Positions 26,670 through 39,600 of a stretch of 64,000 nt of DNA are shown here, in pieces. The stretch is taken from contig OY292278.1 in assembly GCA_958496175.1 (NCBI GenBank), forward strand, positions 41,478,001 through 41,542,000. The letters run 5' to 3'. Under the pieces are notes generated by a model. It worked only from the letters and a program-made list of their open reading frames with translations, ran no database searches and had not been told where the DNA came from. How positions within the stretch are numbered: position 1 is the first letter of the stretch; every line of letters begins with the position of its first letter. This DNA comes from Sisyra terminalis (taxonomy: Eukaryota; Arthropoda; Insecta; Neuroptera; Sisyridae). Both the position numbers and the translations under genes were made by a program.

Positions 26670-27960
26670 ATGGCTTCGAAAATAGAAGACCAAGATTTAT
26701 ACGAACTATTTGGTTTGGATCCATTATGTACCGAAGCAGATGCAAGTAACAATTTTATTTGAAAAGTATAAAAATGATTTATTCAAATTCAATTTTAGGT
26801 AAAAAAAGCTTACCGCAAAAAAGCTCTTCTATGCCATCCGGATAAAAATCCCGACAACCCCAATGCCGCTGCCCTGTTCCACCAACTATCTCTTGCCCTT
26901 CAAATTTTGACAGACGCCGTTGCTCGAAAAGCTTACGATAAAGTATTACTTGCCAAAAAAGCAGCGCTCTTACGCCACAAAGAACTATCAGGAAAACGAA
27001 AAAAATTAAAAGAAGATTTAGAACTAAGAGAACGCCTAGCTGAAGTTAAAAATCCTGTATCCAAATCCGACACAGACATATTAAAAGTAACTCTAGACTT
27101 ACTGTATGATTTCTGCTTATATATTTACTATTTTCTCTTCTTAATTTAAGGCCGAAATTGAAAGGTTGCGGAAAGAAGGTGGAAAATTGTTAGAACAAGA
27201 AAACGAAATAATGCGACAAACGTTTTTAAGTAAACTCAATCGAAAAACCACAATATGGGACAGTAGTCAGAATCGAATAAAAATTACATGGAATTCAGAG
27301 AAAAGTGATCCAAATAATGGAGGATATTCGAAAGAAATCTTAACAAAATATTTATCAAAGGTTTTACAATAGTTATCTTAAATTTTTTGTCATATTTAAC
27401 TTATTTTTCTTTTGAATTTCAGTATGGTGATATAGCTGGTCTCGTCATGTCCAAAAAGAATGGTAGAGCCGTGGTTGAATTTGCATCACAAGAAGCTGCA
27501 GTAAGTTGTTAAAAAAAAAACTAAATTATTTATTATAATGTAAATTCCAAAAGATAGTTTAACTTTTTTATTTAAAACATTCTTGAATTTTAATTATGAG
27601 AATTAAAAAACATTACTATTGTTTGATTTCAACCAATAATTAAGTTCAAAAATGACCTCTACAATTATAACTATTATACATATTTTTCTTTTTGCAAATT
27701 TTCAACAATGTTCTTTTCAACAATTTTCAACAATGTAGGAGATGGCTGTAAGTTTGGAAAAAGGTGTACTGGAAAATCCACTAACGCTAAAATGGATGAA
27801 TGGACAAGGTCCAGTTACATTCAATTCCCAGCATAATGCAAGCACAGTTATTCACGAGAGGGACTTCGAATCTGTGGTGCTACATAATTTACGACAGGCA
27901 GAGGAAAGAAAACGACTAATTGCAGAAATGGAAGCGCAAGACAAAGAGGAAGAAAAATGA
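26670..27960 (+). CDS. DNAJC17: DnaJ homolog subfamily C member 17
   Basis: J-domain co-chaperone with an RNA-recognition motif; in other animals it is a nuclear protein linked to spliceosome function. Exons: 26670-26741, 26799-27086, 27151-27360, 27423-27500 and 27739-27960, giving 289 aa, close to the human length. The J domain (about residues 9-78) has [20 protein letters not shown] with the HPD triad and the family-typical [16 protein letters not shown] charged helical middle (about 85-150) resembles the human one. The RRM lies near 165-250 ([20 protein letters not shown], then [12 protein letters not shown]). The C-terminal helix [20 protein letters not shown] is also family-typical. Intron 1 only fits with a GC donor (GAT|GCAAGT), which keeps both frame and family length. 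AATAAA follows at 27981. Confidence 0.93.
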
Positions 27961-28574
27961 CACACTAACACTTAAGAAAAAATAAATAAAAAAATTTATT
28001 AAGGAATAAGATATAGAAATATAAATGTGATCATAAGATATAAGAAATCAAATAAATATAATTTATAGAATGAAAACATTGGTTGTTATAGTTATTTTAG
28101 TCTATTCTCTCTTTCCTAGCTTTTTCGGAACACGTTCTATGTCTATTCGACCGAGTTATATGTTTATTGAAAGGTACCGAAGACCTAATTGAAGAATAAA
28201 CAAGTATATGTGGTTAATTTTGACCAAATTTGCGAATAGATGTGAAGATTTACTGACTTATAAAAATAAGATATGCCCCCTTGAACATTAAAAGGTCATA
28301 TTTTTACGGAAAATAACAATTTTTTTGAGATTTCTGGTATATGAATTAGGAATTTACTGGATTAATTTAAACGACTTAGGGATATTGTGTTTTACTAGTT
28401 TAGATAAGTTGCAACTTGGATTGGTAGGACTGTATAGAGACGTCATATTTGCCGAATGGAGCAGTTGGCTCGATTCGATCTGTCATAAAGTATTGAATCT
28501 ATTGTCCCCCGCCCCGGAAAATTTCGATCGGTTCACATTTGGTGTAATTTTTCGTTAAATTACTCACATAAATA
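27961..28574 (+). other. DNAJC17 3' end and flower 5' region
   Basis: Starts with the DNAJC17 3' UTR (AATAAA at 27981). The right half should contain the flower promoter and 5' UTR. A 77-codon frame (28325-28558) ends before the flower start and shows no domain, so it is taken as chance. Confidence 0.5.
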
Positions 28575-30905
28575 ATGGTTTGTGTTCAATTAAAACATCC
28601 TATTGTACAATTAATTGATTGAAAATAATTTCTTTGCGATTTCAGTCGTTTTCGGAGAAAATAGCTGCGTTAATGGTTCGTCCTGGCCAGGACAATCAAC
28701 CACCTAAGGACGATGCTCCGTGGTGGCTTCGATATGCTGGCCGAGGACTGGGAACAGTCGCTAGCTTTTGTAAGTCTTTTCTTTAGTTATCGACTCTTTT
28801 TTTTTTAATTTTATTTTAAATATTGATTTTTAGTTGCAATTTTATTCGGATTGTATAATTGTATTTCAATTGTATTCGGAAATTTTGAATGTCTTCTGAG
28901 TGGGATGTGGCAAATGATCGCCGGATTTATAGTGGTAGTATGCGAGGCTCCTTGTTGCTGTTTGTTTGTCGATTTTGTGCAAAGTTTTAGTGATATGGTT
29001 GAGCAACGACCTACTTGGAACAAAGCTGTTGCATATATGGGGTAAAGGAAAAAATCGTTTAAAAATAACATATTTGAGATAAATGGTTTATTTTTTTGAT
29101 AGAATTGCGATTCCTCCGATATTTCTTTGTCCTGGTCTAGGAAGTCTTTTCGGAAGCGGTTTAATTTTCGGTACTGGAGTCATTTACGGGATGATTGCCT
29201 TAGGACGAAAGTACGTAGTAATAATTTGTTTTTATCGCCTTTTAATGTACTATGAGAAAATGAGAAGTATTACATTTTTCTTATCTGTAAGAGAGTTGTG
29301 ATAAGAGAATTTTTATTGTTTGGTTTTTTGATAATAACCAAATATAAGTGGACAAATTCAATGAGGAAGTTAACAGTTTAATTATTATAATTAGAGTGTA
29401 AGCAAATTAACATACATTTAGAACCAAGTTCGGTTTTTGGCTTATTGTAGAGGCTCTCGTCAGGACATGGCGGCAATGGCCTCTCCGGGGGCTCTGAGCC
29501 CCACGGGTGGCGTTGGTGGAGGCATGCCTGGTGATCATCACACTACGCTAATGGAGGATCCGGACGTGTGGCGTCCAACCTAAATTTCATCACCATACAA
29601 ATTCATCATTATGTCGGTCGCCTATCCCCTAATCTTCTTATACACACAAAAATTTATTAACCAGATTAACCAAAACCATAAAAAATACATCTTCTAACTT
29701 GATATCAGGCAATAAAAATTTTCTATATATTTTTTTTTTCAATGTTGATCAATTCGAGTGTAGAAATCTAACTTATTCCTTGTAGATTTTTATGTGATGA
29801 AATATCCTATTTAAAAATTCAAATTATTTCAAAACCCAAACTTTTTCACTTAGTATTCATCATAGATCACATGTAAAATCTTCAAGGGTTTGGTTTAGAT
29901 TTTTTCATAATTAGAACTTAGGTAATTAGATGTTGTGCATGAGTCGTTTTATTCTAGAATTTCCATAAAAGTACCAATCAAAGTTATTTTAACAATGCTT
30001 ATTTTTCGGAATTATCTGAGAAAATTAAGAATCGTTGACATATTTTTGATTGTGTTAAATTATAGCATTTCTATACCATTTCATACAATACTCTTGGACT
30101 AGAATTCATAATCTTTCCTTAAACTTAAGTACTAAGTCCTGCTTATTGTTTTGCTTAAATCGAACTTAGGTTTAAGATGGAACTATTAATACTAGCCGTA
30201 GGGTTTAATGTTGACTTCTTTGTCTTTTACATATCCTCCGTAATATATTTAAAACTTGATTAAAAGAATAATGTTTTTGATATATGTGGAAGACAAAAAG
30301 CCAACATAGTACTCTTAGAATATGTTATGAACTGGATAGAAAATTAGTGATATTGTACGTGCAATGGAGTTGTACAAATAATACTTTTATTTGGTTTACC
30401 AAACTTAAAAATTATCAAGCTATCGTAAGTCCTAAGTAATTACCTCAATTGAAAGATTTTTATTTTGGATCATTTGCAATTTGTTTTATAAAAAAAAAAA
30501 TGGACAAAACAGAACATCGATAATCGAACACTAAGTAAGCATGTCGGGGGCTTTAGAAACGCAATGAACTTAAATGTGAAATGTTCTGTTTTAGCGATAA
30601 TTTCCCTTTTTAAAAAGTATGGTAAACTACAAATAAAACAGTATTTGTTAGCAATCCTGTGCAATTTGGGCTTCCTCCGGTTAAAACATTTGTTTTTATG
30701 CATTTTTTTTCTTTCAAATTTTTGTAGAGCCTCGGCTGAAGAAATGCGTAACAATGCCGTCGAAAGTGGTTTGGCACCAAATTCAGTTCCAGGCGGCGTA
30801 ACAAAAACGGCACCGACTTCTTCAAATATGCGTTCAGCACTTGTAGAAAATGCGGCCCCAATGAGTTTCACCGGTTTACCAATTCCTAGCGATAGTAACG
30901 TATGA
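28575..30905 (+). CDS. fwe: Calcium channel flower, long C-terminal isoform (206 aa)
   Basis: Small multi-pass membrane protein of synaptic vesicles and the plasma membrane; in Drosophila it is proposed to act as a Ca2+ channel and its isoforms act in cell-fitness comparison. Exons: 28575-28577 (ATG alone), 28646-28769, 28834-29041, 29103-29210 and 30728-30905. The start is inferred: family members begin MSF-x-EK, exon 2 opens with SFSEK, and ATG|GT at 28575 is the nearest fit. Hydrophobic segments lie near residues 36-58, 63-82 and 113-145. The conserved EAPCC has its glutamate at residue 80, matching the pore glutamate 79 described in Drosophila. IAIPP and [17 protein letters not shown] are highly conserved. 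This isoform ends [14 protein letters not shown], like the fly protein. Confidence 0.9.
29451..29583 (+). CDS. fwe: Alternative last exon of flower (short-tail isoform, 191 aa)
   Basis: After exon 4 (ending CGA AA at 29210) an acceptor TTATTGTAG at 29450 opens an in-phase exon of 44 codons. It starts [20 protein letters not shown], ends DPDVWRPT and then stops. An AATAAA at 29711 could polyadenylate this form. The distal exon at 30728 uses the same phase, so the two are mutually exclusive last exons. Drosophila flower also makes isoforms that differ only at the C-terminus; which fly isoform this corresponds to cannot be judged from sequence alone. Confidence 0.75.
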
Positions 30906-33633
30906 GATTAATTTCATCCCTTAGCTAACAAGGAGTCATTTTAACTACCCCGACATGAACAACTTTGAATATTTTTTTTTTTGGTTCGGTTTTCAATGCG
31001 AATGCTTTTTTTCATTAATATTTATGTCTACTTTAAACGTATCCGATTGTAAAAATTAAAAATATTCAAAGATGGATCTATCGATAATATTCATTGTATT
31101 TATAGACATTAATTTAGGATAATTATAATTGTAAAATATTTATACAAAGAATAATATAAAATCATTTGTAGGTTTATTCATTAAAGTAGGAAAGTTATCA
31201 AGAACTGGATTTCAGCGAGAAATTGAAAGTTGAAGAAAATCACTTATTGAAATGCAATTACAAACTTTTTTTTTCAATCCATTGATATAAATGAAAGAAA
31301 TTCATTTGGTGAATACAACGTAGACTTGTAGTATAAAAATAGAGGCCAAAAATTTAGAGACTAAACCTGAAAAAACTATTTTTAAAAGTGAAAATTAAAG
31401 TCACATTCCATTATATAATAATTTAAATCAACCAAAATAGGTTTTGATTTCTTTTAAAAATAATTTTCCGTGCCCATTTTTTGCAAAAAACAATGGCTTT
31501 TCGCGTTAAAGATTTCACGAACGCGAATGGTCATGTTAAGTGTTGAACGACATAGCGATAAATCCATATAAGTAATAATTTTTAGATTTTTTTTTCGGAT
31601 AGTAATAAGGAAACTAATAGGCTTTTTTGAAATTGTTAAATTTTTCCATTAAAAAAAGCGAATGTTATTGGCACAATTGTGTGAAATAATTTTCGTTAAT
31701 TAAGTCAAAAATCATTGTTAAAATATCTGTGTGTACAGTAGTTGAATATATTTCTGTAGAAAATAAGGTCTTTGTTAAGTGTTACTGTCTCAATTCTTCC
31801 GTTTATCTCTGAAAATTTCTTCTAGTTCCATTTTTTTTTTCTTTTTACTTTCAATTATCCAATACGTAAGACTTAAGGACCATTTATTAGATACGTGTTA
31901 TGTTAAGAAAGATATAATAATGTTAGAATATAAGAATAATTTCAGCAAAAATATATGTCGTTATCCATAAATGCTTTTTAAAGTATCAAATTTATTTTAA
32001 TGGAACAAGTTAAAGGCGACAAACTATGCTTTGCGGATCATTGGGAACCGGAATTTAGGATTCGATCAAAGGTCAGATTTTCGGCCGAAGCCGAAGGCTT
32101 CGGAAGATTCACTTAAAAAACAACCTCGACTTATAAATCACCAAAATTGAGAGACTTTTACAAGTTAATCAATTTGCAACTTTTCAGAAACTACGATTTA
32201 AAACCGAAAAATTCATTTAAAATAGCAATGATTTGAAGTGTTCAAAAATGTAAAATTTTCCCTAAAAGTGATCCGCAATTCAAAAAAGTTTGCCAACTTC
32301 TGGAATTAGTTGTTGCATTGTGAGAATCAAGTTTAACAATAAATTAATTCTAGTTTCTTCAATTTAGTATGAAGATTTTGAATAAATCTATAAAATCACA
32401 TTAGATTTTTTGCCCTATCTTTGTTAAACAATATATAAAACATTATGGTCTAATTTATGTAATATTATTTACTAAAGTAAACCATAAATATTATTTTCTA
32501 TGTTTATATTTATTTACTACAAATTGTTCATTAAACATTCTTTCCATTGTGTAATTCTTCCATGCTTTTTTTCTTGCCTTCCATTTAATTAATTTTTAAG
32601 TTAAGGAATAAAATCTAGACAACAAAAAAATGTCTACAAAAAACATTTTTCAAACCAATCGTATGGAGAAGAAATGAGCGTTTTAAATCCATCATCCAAA
32701 TGCACTTTTGTTCATTTTCCAACATCTTGCAATGCATCAACTGGTTTCTAATCGAAATATTATGATTGAAACATAAAAATATCGAAAACTAATTTGCTTA
32801 AGTCATTAAAAGTAAATGTTATAAAGTAATGAAATCACATGAAAGATTATTAGATTGCTCAAATGTATTAATAAGCACTATTTGATCTCAATTAGCAATG
32901 ATTTCATACATTACTCTTTGTATATTTTTGGTTGAACTGTTAATTTTTCCAAACTATGTGTGAAAATATTAATATATAAATTAAATAAACAAAAAATTGT
33001 GTAAATGTCATATCAAATATATATTATATAATCGTACATTAAGCGAAAAAACAATGGCAAACTTAAAAGTATCTGTCGATATTATATGATTATTTCACAA
33101 TGTGATTAATTGTTTATAATTTTTTTTAATCTAATTTAATTTTAAAGTAACTAAATGCTTACAGTTTTAAGAAAAGTAATTCGGTTCGTTTTTTTTTTCT
33201 TCTCTCGAAATTGTACATAAAAACGATGGTCGAATTCTTTTGAATATCTATATTATCATTGTAATTATTTTAATTTATACATCTATTGTTTAATATTGTA
33301 TTTATTTTATAATTTTATGTTAGATATATCAATATTTAAAATATACTAAATTGTTGTTTTATTTATTCTATTACTATACATCTGTTAGCAACTATGTTTT
33401 TTTTACAGAAAATATTCGGCACTTGTTCTGGCGATTTTAAATTTGTTCTGATTCGTTTCATTGAAATTTTATATTTTTAACATACAATCAAAAGTTAATA
33501 TTTTGTACTATACATTTCTAACGATATCGATTCGAGAATAAAAAATACTTTTAAGAAAAATATCACTTTTAAAAGTACATTTTACATAAGCTAAATTAAA
33601 TATATATATTTTTATGTATATGAAAATTTAGAA
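30906..33633. other. Convergent intergenic region (flower and KNL1 3' ends)
   Basis: Holds the 3' UTRs of flower (+) and of KNL1 (-). No coding region is recognised. A TATCGATA word occurs at 31079-31086, and a perfect-looking dyad 'cgaagccgaaggcttcgg' lies near 32085. The stretch 32850-33500 is almost pure AT with no structure of note. Confidence 0.55.
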
Positions 33634-36600
33634 TTATTTTTTAGCTGAATCATAGAAGCGGATGTATTCAGAAATATCAAAACAAAATTTGATAAACCAA
33701 CGATCTGAAGATCGTGAAAAATTCACCACTTTCCAAATATGTTCAGCGAATGGTTCGGCTTTATCTATTACGGCCACATGATTGTGACATAAATTATCCC
33801 AATCCGTTAAATCGACGAGAATATTTACAACATGTATATCGACTTTATTGCGACAAACGAATCGAAGACATGCTCTGCAAAATAAATTTTAATTAATTAC
33901 TAAATTAAATTTGGTCAGTCTTCTAATACTTACGTCCATTTGGAGTTTTCGTAATCGATGCTCATGTGACACTTTTCTTTGAGTTTCCATAACGTAAATA
34001 GCAATTCTTCCAATTCCTTCACCACCGATAGAAAATAATCGATTAGATTCAACATTTGTTTGGTCGATGTATAATGGAATTTAATAGCGTTAAGAATTGC
34101 ATCGCTCTTCTTTTTAAACAAGTATAGCACAAATTTTTGAGTGGAACCATGAAATCCTGAAAAAATAGATTTAAATATGTAATATTTTTAAAGAATTGGC
34201 TCATGAATTGACGAGTTGTAATAATAAACGGATAATGAATGGGCAATTAAAATTTTTTTCAACTCAAATGATAATCTCACCACTTCGTTGTACAATAAAT
34301 GAAGCCTTGGCAACCGAAAATGGACGATATGATCTTATATCGAAGATATAGAAAATGATAACTTTCGGGGTAAACAGATTGAAAAAAATCAAAGGAAATT
34401 CACTTTCGGATGATATAATTTTTCATTCCGAAGAACATTATGGCTACAGCAATATGATATATTGAAACCAAGAACAGATCATTTAGCAGTTGTCATAAAA
34501 ACAATAATAATTTTCCCATTTTTCTACCCTAAAAATAACTCTCATTTTTGCCTATGGAATAGCTCTTAATTGTGTTTAGTGTATGTGAAAACTAAACTTT
34601 TCATTAATCATTTCAATACTGAGTCTTAATACAAGTAAGATAAACTATTTCTCCAAATGATCAAACTATAATTGCAATTTGAAACAAGATTCCCTCTCCC
34701 CTCTGAATGTCTCACGTAATTAATGGATGTCCCCTTACTTATAGATTCTAATGGACTATTGATCAATTTTTAAATCGAATTTACCCAAAACAATTTTTTT
34801 TTTGTGAAGGCCTCAGATTTGTCATTTACCAAATTGATACTGAAGTTACCAGATAAAGTTAGTCGAATTTCGTCCAAGTAAAGCTGATCCTCTTACTGAC
34901 TATAGTAAAAGTGTATTATCAATTAAGTAACAGTAACTGTATTGAATGCATTAGTGTAAGGAAATTCTTACAAACTTGGTCACTAGAAATTAGATCACTT
35001 TGGGATGGTCGCCTTATCATAAAAGTATCAAGGGTAATGAAAGGGTCCATTCATTTCCATACTATTGATATACAATGATATTAAAAATAATTATATACAT
35101 TAACTCACCTAATGTTTGAAATTGTATATCAATTTCTTTGATTGGTCGATCATTATCGTCTTTATTATACGGATCCAAAGTTAACACCAAAATGATACTT
35201 CTTTTGAAAAAGAAAAATTTCCATTCATCTGGCAAAAGTCGTCTGATGAAAGCATCATTTTTGCTGAAAAAATAAAATTTTTAAGTTAACTTCTAAAAAC
35301 TTTAAATTAACATTATTTAGTATACCTTTTTTGATATTCCATAATTTTAAAAATGATTGAATTATCGCTGCTGGAGTCTGTGACTTGAGGTTTCCGGACA
35401 ACAGTTTTGACTTCTTCTGGCTTACTGGATTTTTTCGTAGTTGAAAATGTTTGATGTTGAGTAACTTCCACGTTGGCTTTAGGTGGTAATTTGATGGGTG
35501 ATTGAAGCTTTTCACAAGGTTTATTTTCACTCGGTTTAGGTTGGACTGGTTTGGTTTCTTCTGTAAGAATTTTAGGGGAAGGCATTTTAGGCGGCGATTC
35601 CTCCAACTCTTCCACCGTGGAATTCAAGGATATTAGATCCACTGGTGTTGAGTCGAGGATTTCATTTGCTTCGCATCTCATGCTTATATGAGCAAAATCT
35701 CTTTTGCTAGCTTTTTCGTCTTCATTGTCGTCCAAATCGTTTTGGAGTCGTTTCTCGTCCATACTTTCGGTGTCTGAAATGACGATAATTTCATCTTGGC
35801 TTAGTTCGGGTTTGAATGATTTCAATTCTTTCGGTGTTTTCAGGTAAGTTAATGATGTTTTTGCGTTGATTAAGGCCTCTGTGTTTTCCAAACTAGTGAA
35901 CCAGTGATTTTTGCTTGTATTTTTATGGGTTGAAACCACATCGGGGTCGAAATCTTCGTGGATTTTCGAACGTTTTGATGTTTCTTTTTCGTCATCGCTA
36001 CTCGAATCGGAGAGACGTTTTGATGATTTTGGTACCGTTGGCGTTTCATTAACTCCTTCTTTCATAAAAGACATAAACGCTAAGTGGTCATTCATATTAG
36101 AAATCCTTCTGGAAACATTATCTTCAGGAATAATCGTTGTATCGGTTATTTCAATAATTTCCCCCTTGTACGACTGTCTTGCGATGTCTTCTTTTTTGTT
36201 TCTCTCAACTTCCCAATCCGTATCAACGTTTTCCGAGTTATTAGATAATTTTTCTGAAACATTAATATAGTTTTCCTTCTTAGGTAAATTGTGGTCAAAT
36301 GAATCATGCATTGACTTGGAAGATTTAATTGAACTGTTCTTTAGGCGAGAACGAATATTCTTTGGACAATCACTCATTGTTACAACTCCGGTTAAATCAG
36401 ATATATTGATGACTTCCTCGTTTTCAGATTGGGACGATGCCTTTTCTTCACAATTGTCAAAAGAGTCGGTAATTTCAATACATTCAATTTCTCTTAAATT
36501 ATTCGTGGAAGACGGAGGAGTATGAAATTCTTTTCCAATTATTTCTTGCCTTCGAAGTGGAGGACGAAGAACTTTATGCTCCGAAATCAATCCAGATTTA

Positions 36601-39600
36601 TCCAATAAAATAGTCGATTGACGATCGGTTGGTTTATTTGTCAAATCCGGTGTGACTGGTTCAGGGTTTTCTTTTGGTGGTTCATTTATAGAATCTTGGC
36701 AAGTTTCTATTGGCTTCAATAAATTTTCCGAAAAATCAACTTTTGAATTTTTGTTTATCGTGTGGTCTAACGTTTCCAAATTATCAGTGTTTGATTTTCG
36801 ATTTATAGTTTCATTTGCTTTGATAGAAATGTTTAGATCAGATTCTAAGTTGACTTGTTTTTGAGGCACAATTTTCTCCAAATCGTGTACCACAAAAGTT
36901 TGGCGGTTGGTGAAAGTTTTTGGATCGATTTTTGGTTTGGGAGAAACATTTGTGTGAAATTCTGATTTGGATTTGTTTAACTCCACTGTAGGAATAACAA
37001 AAGTTTTACGTTTATCAACCATTTTCGGATAGGTCGAAGAAAAATCATCGATAATGGACTTATTGGGACATATAATATCAAGTTGGTTTTCTTCAACAGA
37101 TTTTTGAACTTCAACCATTGGCTCTTCAAATTCAAGAGATTCTTCAACATTTTTCCGTTCAAGAATTGAGCGATGAAAACTTTCTTCTACAACTAATTTT
37201 TCCATCGATTTTCCATGGTTTTTCATTGATGTTTCTACCAAATTTTTCATTGACAGATTTTCGCTATGAGAGGACATTTTTTGGGGCGAAATTTCCCCGA
37301 TTTCCATTGAAACGTCTTTTTTCGAATCGCAAAAGAACGAGTGGGATTTATTCGGTGAAATTTCCATGGTTTCCATTACATTTTCATATATAACACTTTT
37401 ATCAATAATTGAACGATTTTTTTGATTTGAAGACTCCGTCTTTAAATTTGTTTCACTTGAAGAACTTGCCAAGTCATACATTGTACTTTGATTTACTAAA
37501 TTTTCAATGTTTACAGATTTTTGCAAAGCTGTCACCGATTTTTCTAATAGATTTTCCCTGTCTTTGAAATTCCCTGACTTATCAAATTCTCGAGCAGATT
37601 TTTCCAAAATTTTACTTGTTTCCAAATTAGTTTCAGTTGTACAACTTGCCAAGTCATACATTTGGCTTTTATTATTCAAAGTTTCTTGAATTTCATCCGA
37701 TTTTTTCAACACTTCCAAAGATTTTTCCATCAGTGTGTCTTTGTCTTGGAAAGTCATTGAATTTCCAATTTTTCGTGCGAAATTTTCATCATTTCCTAAA
37801 GATTTTCTCAAACCTTTCAACGATTTCCGTAACAAATACTCCCCTTCTGAAATAGTCGACCCATCTTCGAAATCCCGAAGAGATATTTCTAATCCCTTCA
37901 CTATTTTTTCGCCGTCTTTTACTTTCTGATCACCCACGCTGTGATTTCCACATTCACCAATTGATTTTCTCGGTACAATCGCTGTAACTTCCATTGAATC
38001 TTGAAAATGTTTGGTTTTATCAATCAAAGTATTATTGCCAGTTGAATTTATCCAAGCTGAAGCTTGCTTTTTCGGCAAAGCTTCTGCATTTTCCGTGTGC
38101 GGATCAACGATAGTTGCGGAAAAATCCGTTGTCCTTTGTTTCGATTGATTTGCAAAACTTTCCATTCGATTTTCTGGCAACATTTCGGTTACATCCATAT
38201 TAGTTGAGCTTGACTGGAAAATTATACTTTTCGATAAAGGTTTAGTTTCGATAGTTTCGGAAAAATCCGTTGTCCTTTGTTTCGATTGATTTGCAAAACT
38301 TTGCGTTCGAATTCCTGGCAACATTTCGGTTTCATCCATATTAGTTGAGCTTGACTGGAAAATTATACTTTTCGATAAAGGTTTAGTTTCGATAGTTTCG
38401 GAAAAATCCGTTGTCCTTTGTTTCGATTGATTTGCAAAACTTTGCGTTCGAATTCCTGGCAACATTTCGGTTTCATCCATATTAGTTGAGCTTGACTGGA
38501 AAATTATACTTTTCGATAAGGGTTTAGTTTCTTCCATGTTCATTGTAGTTCGACCCGATTTTTTAAAGTCGTCAATTGAATAATCTACTAAATCTCGAGT
38601 GAAATTTCCCAAAGAAGCTCCGGTAACTTCCATATTTGCGATGGTAATCGAACCATTGGAGCGTTTTAGCGCAATTAATTTCAATTCTTCGGAAATTGAA
38701 TCGTTATAGTTAGGAACTATACATTCTGTAACTTCCATATTAATCTCAGGAACTAATCCTGAAATATGGCTTTTTTTCCTTTCAATATCCTCGGCGTTTA
38801 AAGATTTATCAATTGTTCTACCAATTGATGACCACGTTTTCTGATCTTCAATGGAAGAACATTCAATAATATCAGCAGATGATTTTTCTAGATCTTTACT
38901 ATTACATGGATTTGATTCGCTTGTAAAATCTTTGCTTTTACTCAAATTGTGAAATGGATTGGTATCCTGAAAAGGTCTTTCACTAATATTTTCAGACAAA
39001 CTTTGGTTGGATTTTAAGTTGAAAGATTTCGGTATTAAGTCAGTCATTTCCATGTCACCAACATTGGATGTTGTATTGAAATGTATTGTTCTTGATTTAG
39101 ATTGATTTTCCTGTGAAACTTTAATCGGAACTTCCATTAATTCAGTGAATTCCATGTTGGCATCGGTGGTGGAAGTATTAAAGTGGATTGTTTTCCTCTT
39201 ATTTGCTTCATCTATTGGACCAAACGATACATTACCCTCCTGAATATTTTGACTCAAAGTTTTATTAACTCCTGGATTTGATAAATCTTTGCTTTTATTC
39301 AAATTATAAAATGAATTAGTGCCATACAAATGTTTTTCATTGAAATTTTCGGAAAGGCTTTGATTTGATTTCAAACTAATCGATTTTGGGATAACATCAG
39401 TCATTTCCATGTCTCCAATGTTCGATAATGTATTAAAATGTATGGATTTAGTTTTCGATTGGTTTGCAAGCGAAATATTAATTGGAGCTTCGATAAATTC
39501 AGTGAATTCCATGTTGGCATCGGTGGTGGAAGTATTAAAGTGGATTGTTTTCCTCTTATTTGTTTTATCATTTATTGAAGCAAAAGATAAGTTATCCTCT